Source: Amborella trichopoda (taxonomy: Eukaryota; Streptophyta; Magnoliopsida; Amborellales; Amborellaceae). Taken from it: a stretch of 64,000 nt of DNA. The stretch's first letter is position 1. Each line of letters opens with the position of its first letter. Where the stretch lies: assembly GCF_000471905.2 (NCBI RefSeq), contig NW_006499435.1:1508081-1572080 (forward strand), given 5' to 3'. The translations under genes were made by a program, and so were the position numbers. Positions 59,900 through 64,000 of the stretch are shown here, piece after piece. The notes beneath the pieces are model-generated. The model did no database searches. It was not told the origin of the DNA and saw only the letters and a list, made by a program, of their open reading frames with translations.

Positions 59900-62800
59900 G
59901 CCAATGTCTTTTGCTATGTAAAGCTTTTTCTGCACTTCTTCTTCTTCTTCTTCGACACGCAATTTCGAGCGCTGTCAAATTTCGGCGAAAAGCCGGCTTT
60001 CTCCTCGGTAACATTCCCGTCCTCAAATTTTGAAGTTCAAACTTCGTCCCGCTGAAATTTCGGCCCCAGGTTTCCGATACTGAAATTTCGTGGCCAACAC
60101 GGTGGTTGTGGGCTAAATACCCTGCTCCGACCCTCTCCGGACCCCAGTTTCTTCTCTTTGAGCTCCGAAGTCGCCGAAATTTTGGACCGAAGAAGAAGTT
60201 TGAGCCCCGGCGTTAGGGTTTTGCTCAGTGGCTAACTGCTCAGCCAACAGCACTGGTTCAGAAAGGTAATGGCGTTCTCCATTTCTCCATTTTTTAGCTC
60301 ATTATGATTACTTTTTTTTTCTGTTTTTCCTTTGCTAATCTGAGCTCTGAAAATGGGTTTTCTTTTAATTTTTTTCCTTTTTTTTATAGGAGTGTTACAG
60401 TGATCAGAAAGGGGAAGGCTTGTATCCGAGGTCGTTTCTCTCTCTAAATGACACATTTGGAATTTTGAAGGCTCGCTCAAACGTTCAATTTACAGAGGTA
60501 ATATTTCTACCACTTTTCTACGATTTAGAGGCGAGAGATTTTGAAATTTTACGTGGCAATAATCGTCTATTTTGTAATAATTCTTTATTTTTAGTCTACG
60601 ACTTGCACCATAAATATCACTGCTACTTATTTGTCACGATGTTAAGTGTGAACTTTCTGTAGTCCACTTAGCTATTGTAGACCCTGTAAACGGCGTGCTG
60701 TTAACTAAAGGCTGGTATTTAATTATATATTTAACATTCTCCACAGGGTATTTGTCCCCTGAGTATCAAACACTATGAACTTTTTCATCTCATTTAAACT
60801 CTTTAAATTTCAAATATTAAGGAAATACTTGTACTACTTTTCTATGCACTAGCATTCTCATTGCCCTTGAAATTGGTATTCATGGGTGACAAGCACCTTT
60901 TTTTTGTTTTTGTCTTATTTTGTTTCGTTTTGTTTTATTTTATTAGTATTATTATTATTTTTTTAGTGTTTTCTAATTCCATTTTCTTAGTGTAGAATAG
61001 TGTTAAAAAACTGCTGGCAGTGAATCTGCATTTGTGATCCGGAATCAATGTTCACTACTGGGAATCAGTTGAGACTCCCCGGATCCAAATAGGTCTCATT
61101 TTCATGGACTCGCCCAATTATGGATTTTCATAGACTCGATGATTTTGTGAGCGAAATGAGTGAGTCTGCCCCAGAGTCGGAGGACCTGATAGGATAAATC
61201 AACCTTGTACCATAAACTTTATTTATTTATTTATTTTTAACTTCTTATTTAATTTATTTTTCATGGATTCTCATACGGTGAAATGGGTTTAAACTTGAAA
61301 TGGGTTCGAACTTGCCCCACCAATCTCAACTCCGGATTTGGGTTTTATAACATTTGTTTAGATTGACAATTCTTAGAGGTACTTAGAACGATTCTCTAAA
61401 TGTGGGGATCCACTGAAAGAATCATATGGTTATTTTAAAATTATGAGGTTTTGTAAGATGAAGGTGCTACGACGCCCATGCTTTATGAAACAAAATAAAG
61501 CCTTATCTCAAATCCTTATTCGTAAAGCACTTTTGGCATCGAAAATCTCCATGCTCTAAAATCAATTTTCGACATAGATAATAAAATTTTAAACTAAAAA
61601 AATGCTACAGATTTTTGGAACTGTGAACACTTATTCTTAGGGTGAATTGGATGGCCTAGATAATTTGTTGCAATGTACTTTATTCTTAGAATTTGCAATA
61701 CTAATTGTTTTTACAACCATAATGTTCAAGTTGAGACGATCGATTTAAAGGTTGTCTACGCTTGAATTTTGTAAATTTCAATGAGTTATGAATTGAGGCT
61801 TTATTTATTTCAATAAGGCCGCAGCCCCATGAAACCATTTTCCTTTTCTATAAGGGTAGCCTCTATGGGAACATAGCTTCCCCTTGAATGCTACTGTTGA
61901 AAGAATGGTCAATGGTGGCTCTAAAATCATTTTTCAGTCCGGCTATGACATTTGACTTTAAAAAATTAGTAGAGATGTTGCATGTTCTTTGAACATTTAT
62001 TTTTAGAAGATAATGGATATAAACATAAGTCCTAATTTATTTTCATAACTATAATGGGCAAGGCTTAAGGTTTTTGTCAAAACTCCAATTTTCAAGGTGT
62101 TTTGAGGGGAGGTTTTACTTGTTCAATACATTATTGTTTTTAAGTTTGTCATTATCTTGGTCTCTTAATTTATTCAAGAGTTAAAAATAAATTAAGATAG
62201 TTTTTAGTTTCTTAATTTATTTAGAGTTTTAGAATTTTATTGATATTTTTTTTTTTACCTATGTTATAAGTTGGTAACAATTAACTTTGACTAGTAAATG
62301 TGAAAATGGATGGGTGTATTAATCTCATCGGTCAAATTCAAAGTTCAATTTTTTTTTTTCAAACTTTATGAAACATCCATACTATCAAATTTCATATTGG
62401 ATGGTTTTAGATAATGGTGACCTCTATGTGGTAAACTATCAAATTTGGTTGTAAATAATGGTGACCTCTATGTGGTAAACTATTAAATTTGGTTGTAAAT
62501 AATGGTGACCTCTCTATGGTAAAGGTCAGCAGTCGCGTTGTATACCATCTCTTTTGGCCATTCTCCCCTATGATTTGCCTTTTCACTCTCCTTCCAATTT
62601 GTGCCAAAGAATTTTAAATTTCAAAAATTTTCAATTTTTTTTTAAAAAAAAAGGAAAAAAAAAAAAAAAAGAAAAGAAGAAAGAGGTGCCGTTCAAAAAT
62701 CTTCTGGAATCTAAACAGGGCCAATTTGAATTGAAAGATGAGTCTCTGATTTTACTTTTGCTTTACGAATTTGATTTTTTACTCAGATAAAAGGACAAGG

Positions 62801-64000
62801 AACTTTATGATTCCCCTCGTAGTACTCTGTAGACAAGGAGTGTACTCTTCTTGCAGTACTCTGTACACATGACATGTGCTTTTATACCCGATGGGACGCT
62901 ACCCAGTTGTTAGAAGACAAAAGGACGATTTGGCCCTTTGCTCCTTACGTCAAATTAAAACGATCCACTTTTGGGAGACTCAAAAACTTGAAAAGAACGT
63001 GACAAAACGCATACCTAACTAGTGTCTGGTTTCAAATGGATGGTGATCTTCGCCGTCAGTTGACACAAGGGGAGCTCTGGACCGTTGGATCTGTGGCCCC
63101 ATGTCCTGATATCTGTATTCGACACCTACCACTTTAGATCGGTTTGAGAGTAAATTTGACTCCTCAAAATTTAATGGTTATTGTCGTAGGCTTATAGAAG
63201 TTCTTATTTTATTTTTAAAATTCAATAATTATTGCATTTATTTGGTTATTACCCTCAAATTCTACAATTTTTTAAAGGGTTTGGGATAATTGTATACTAT
63301 TAAATCATTTATTTTTTGTATAAAAAGGTCATAATCACTTTTAACCGATCAATCTAAATTTCAATAGATACAAGTATTTTGTAATATTCAAGAAAATTTA
63401 TCAAGATTTTATGCCTAAAAAATAATAAATCTTTAACTACCCGATTTCAAACCCAACCGAAAGCGATGATTGTGAGGGCTTATATCCAAAGTGAATGGTT
63501 TTAATTTATGTATTTTCTTCCTAAAATTTTGTTCCTCTTTATAGGACTGAGTTCGAAGTTGGCATGTCCTTGTTTCTTCCCAGGACCGGCACTAATCAAT
63601 AGGGAAAAGATATGCTTTAAAGTTAAGTTATTAAATTAAGGGTTATTTTGATAATTTTTCTATTTGTGCTATCGATAATCACACATAGCCATAATTCGAG
63701 CTTAATATGTTGTTTAAGAATTAGTAAAATTACGCATCAGTAAAAAGACTTGGTAAAATTATAATACTTTCCACATCCCAAAAATTTCAACTTCAGTGAA
63801 ATTGCAGATTTTATTTTTAATCTCTAAATTGAAATGGATTTTATTCTTAATTTTTTTTTGCTACAATTTTTATGGTTGATTGTTTCCCAGTTACGAGTTT
63901 ACGATGATATCCGTTAAAGTTAAGGTGTGTGCAATTGCAGGTAAATATGTTAAGGTGTTCTTCTATGACCTCTGGGAGAGATGGCATGCAAATCTCTACT
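59900..64000 (+). CDS. 5' end of a gene: leader exons and possible start
   Basis: A CT-rich start (CTTCTTCTTCTTCTTCGACA near 59940) leads into a leader exon ending at 60265 (AAAG before GTAATG). A second exon spans 60390-60497 (after TTTTTATAG, before GTAATATTTC). A third begins at 63941 after TGTGCAATTGCAG and runs off the window. The first exon has no long frame from an ATG, so it is probably 5' UTR. Exon 2 is open for 36 codons but has no usable upstream ATG. The first ATGs in exon 3 (63947, 63964) give MLRCSSMTSGRDGMQIST, which I do not recognise. Only the splice signals and layout support this gene. The 3.4-kb intron holds a MITE and small tandem repeats. Confidence 0.35.
61460..61836. 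mobile_element. MITE family M, most diverged copy
   Basis: The right end read inward is GGTTTCATGGGGCTGCGGCC. The interior has ATCTCCATGCTCTAAAATC, a GGATGGCCTAGATAATTTG word and GTTGAGACGATCGATTTAAA in family order. The left end is only approximate. Confidence 0.4.
62413..62530. repeat. Tandem repeat, 2.6 units of 44 bp
   Basis: AATGGTGACCTCTATGTGGT followed by AAACTATCAAATTTGGTTGT starts at 62413, 62457 and 62501. The first two copies are almost identical. It lies within the last intron. Confidence 0.75.

Noticed and set aside
1-64000. CRISPR arrays, bacterial operons or phage-type systems
   Set aside because: No regularly spaced direct repeats with unique spacers, no prokaryotic gene order; all clear genes have plant introns.

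Overview
This is a window from an AT-rich flowering-plant nuclear genome. The evidence is GT-AG introns, plant-only gene families, Ty1/copia fossils and many short DNA transposons. Three N runs (20059-20598, 37915-37934, 58011-58590) mark scaffold gaps. The species cannot be told from the sequence.

Three genes can be built exon by exon. (1) A two-exon phytocyanin of uclacyanin type on + (9265-11241) has all four copper ligands and a long Pro/His-rich tail with internal repeats. (2) A 12-exon gene on - (12063-22282, 593 codons) matches the plant U-box protein 62 type: a 2-oxoglutarate-oxygenase-like fold that has lost its iron ligands, a U-box, and a C-terminal SH3/KOW-like segment. (3) A four-exon organellar adenylate kinase on - (34061-42726, 287 codons) has two very long introns. 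Two partial loci lie at the edges: an unrecognised coding tail at 3-263, and at 59900-64000 the leader exons of a + strand gene whose coding part lies mostly outside.

Most of the rest is transposon debris. I see hAT-like non-autonomous elements with matching 8-bp target duplications (1823-2202, 36469-37456, 54811-55180), a MULE-like element carrying a 21-bp tandem array (25931-26619), a Harbinger/Tourist-like element filled with a CT-rich minisatellite (55491-56488), a Stowaway-like hairpin (53050-53266), an almost unbroken foldback of about 370 bp (53501-53870), a LINE tail, SINE relics and two Ty1/copia fossils (27090-29440 and 46700-51588). About ten copies of one MITE-like family, roughly 375 bp with ends like GGTTTRTATARRGCC, are scattered through the window.

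A segment at 25640-27265 recurs inverted at 45222-46062, on either side of the 18 kb that hold the adenylate kinase gene. The left copy has gained a MULE inside a MITE, and the right copy shows the empty site. The three genes share no pathway that I can see. Phytocyanin and the U-box gene are convergent neighbours; adenylate kinase stands alone. I found no operon-like or CRISPR-like system. The most unusual gene-level feature is the degenerate oxygenase fold joined to a U-box.
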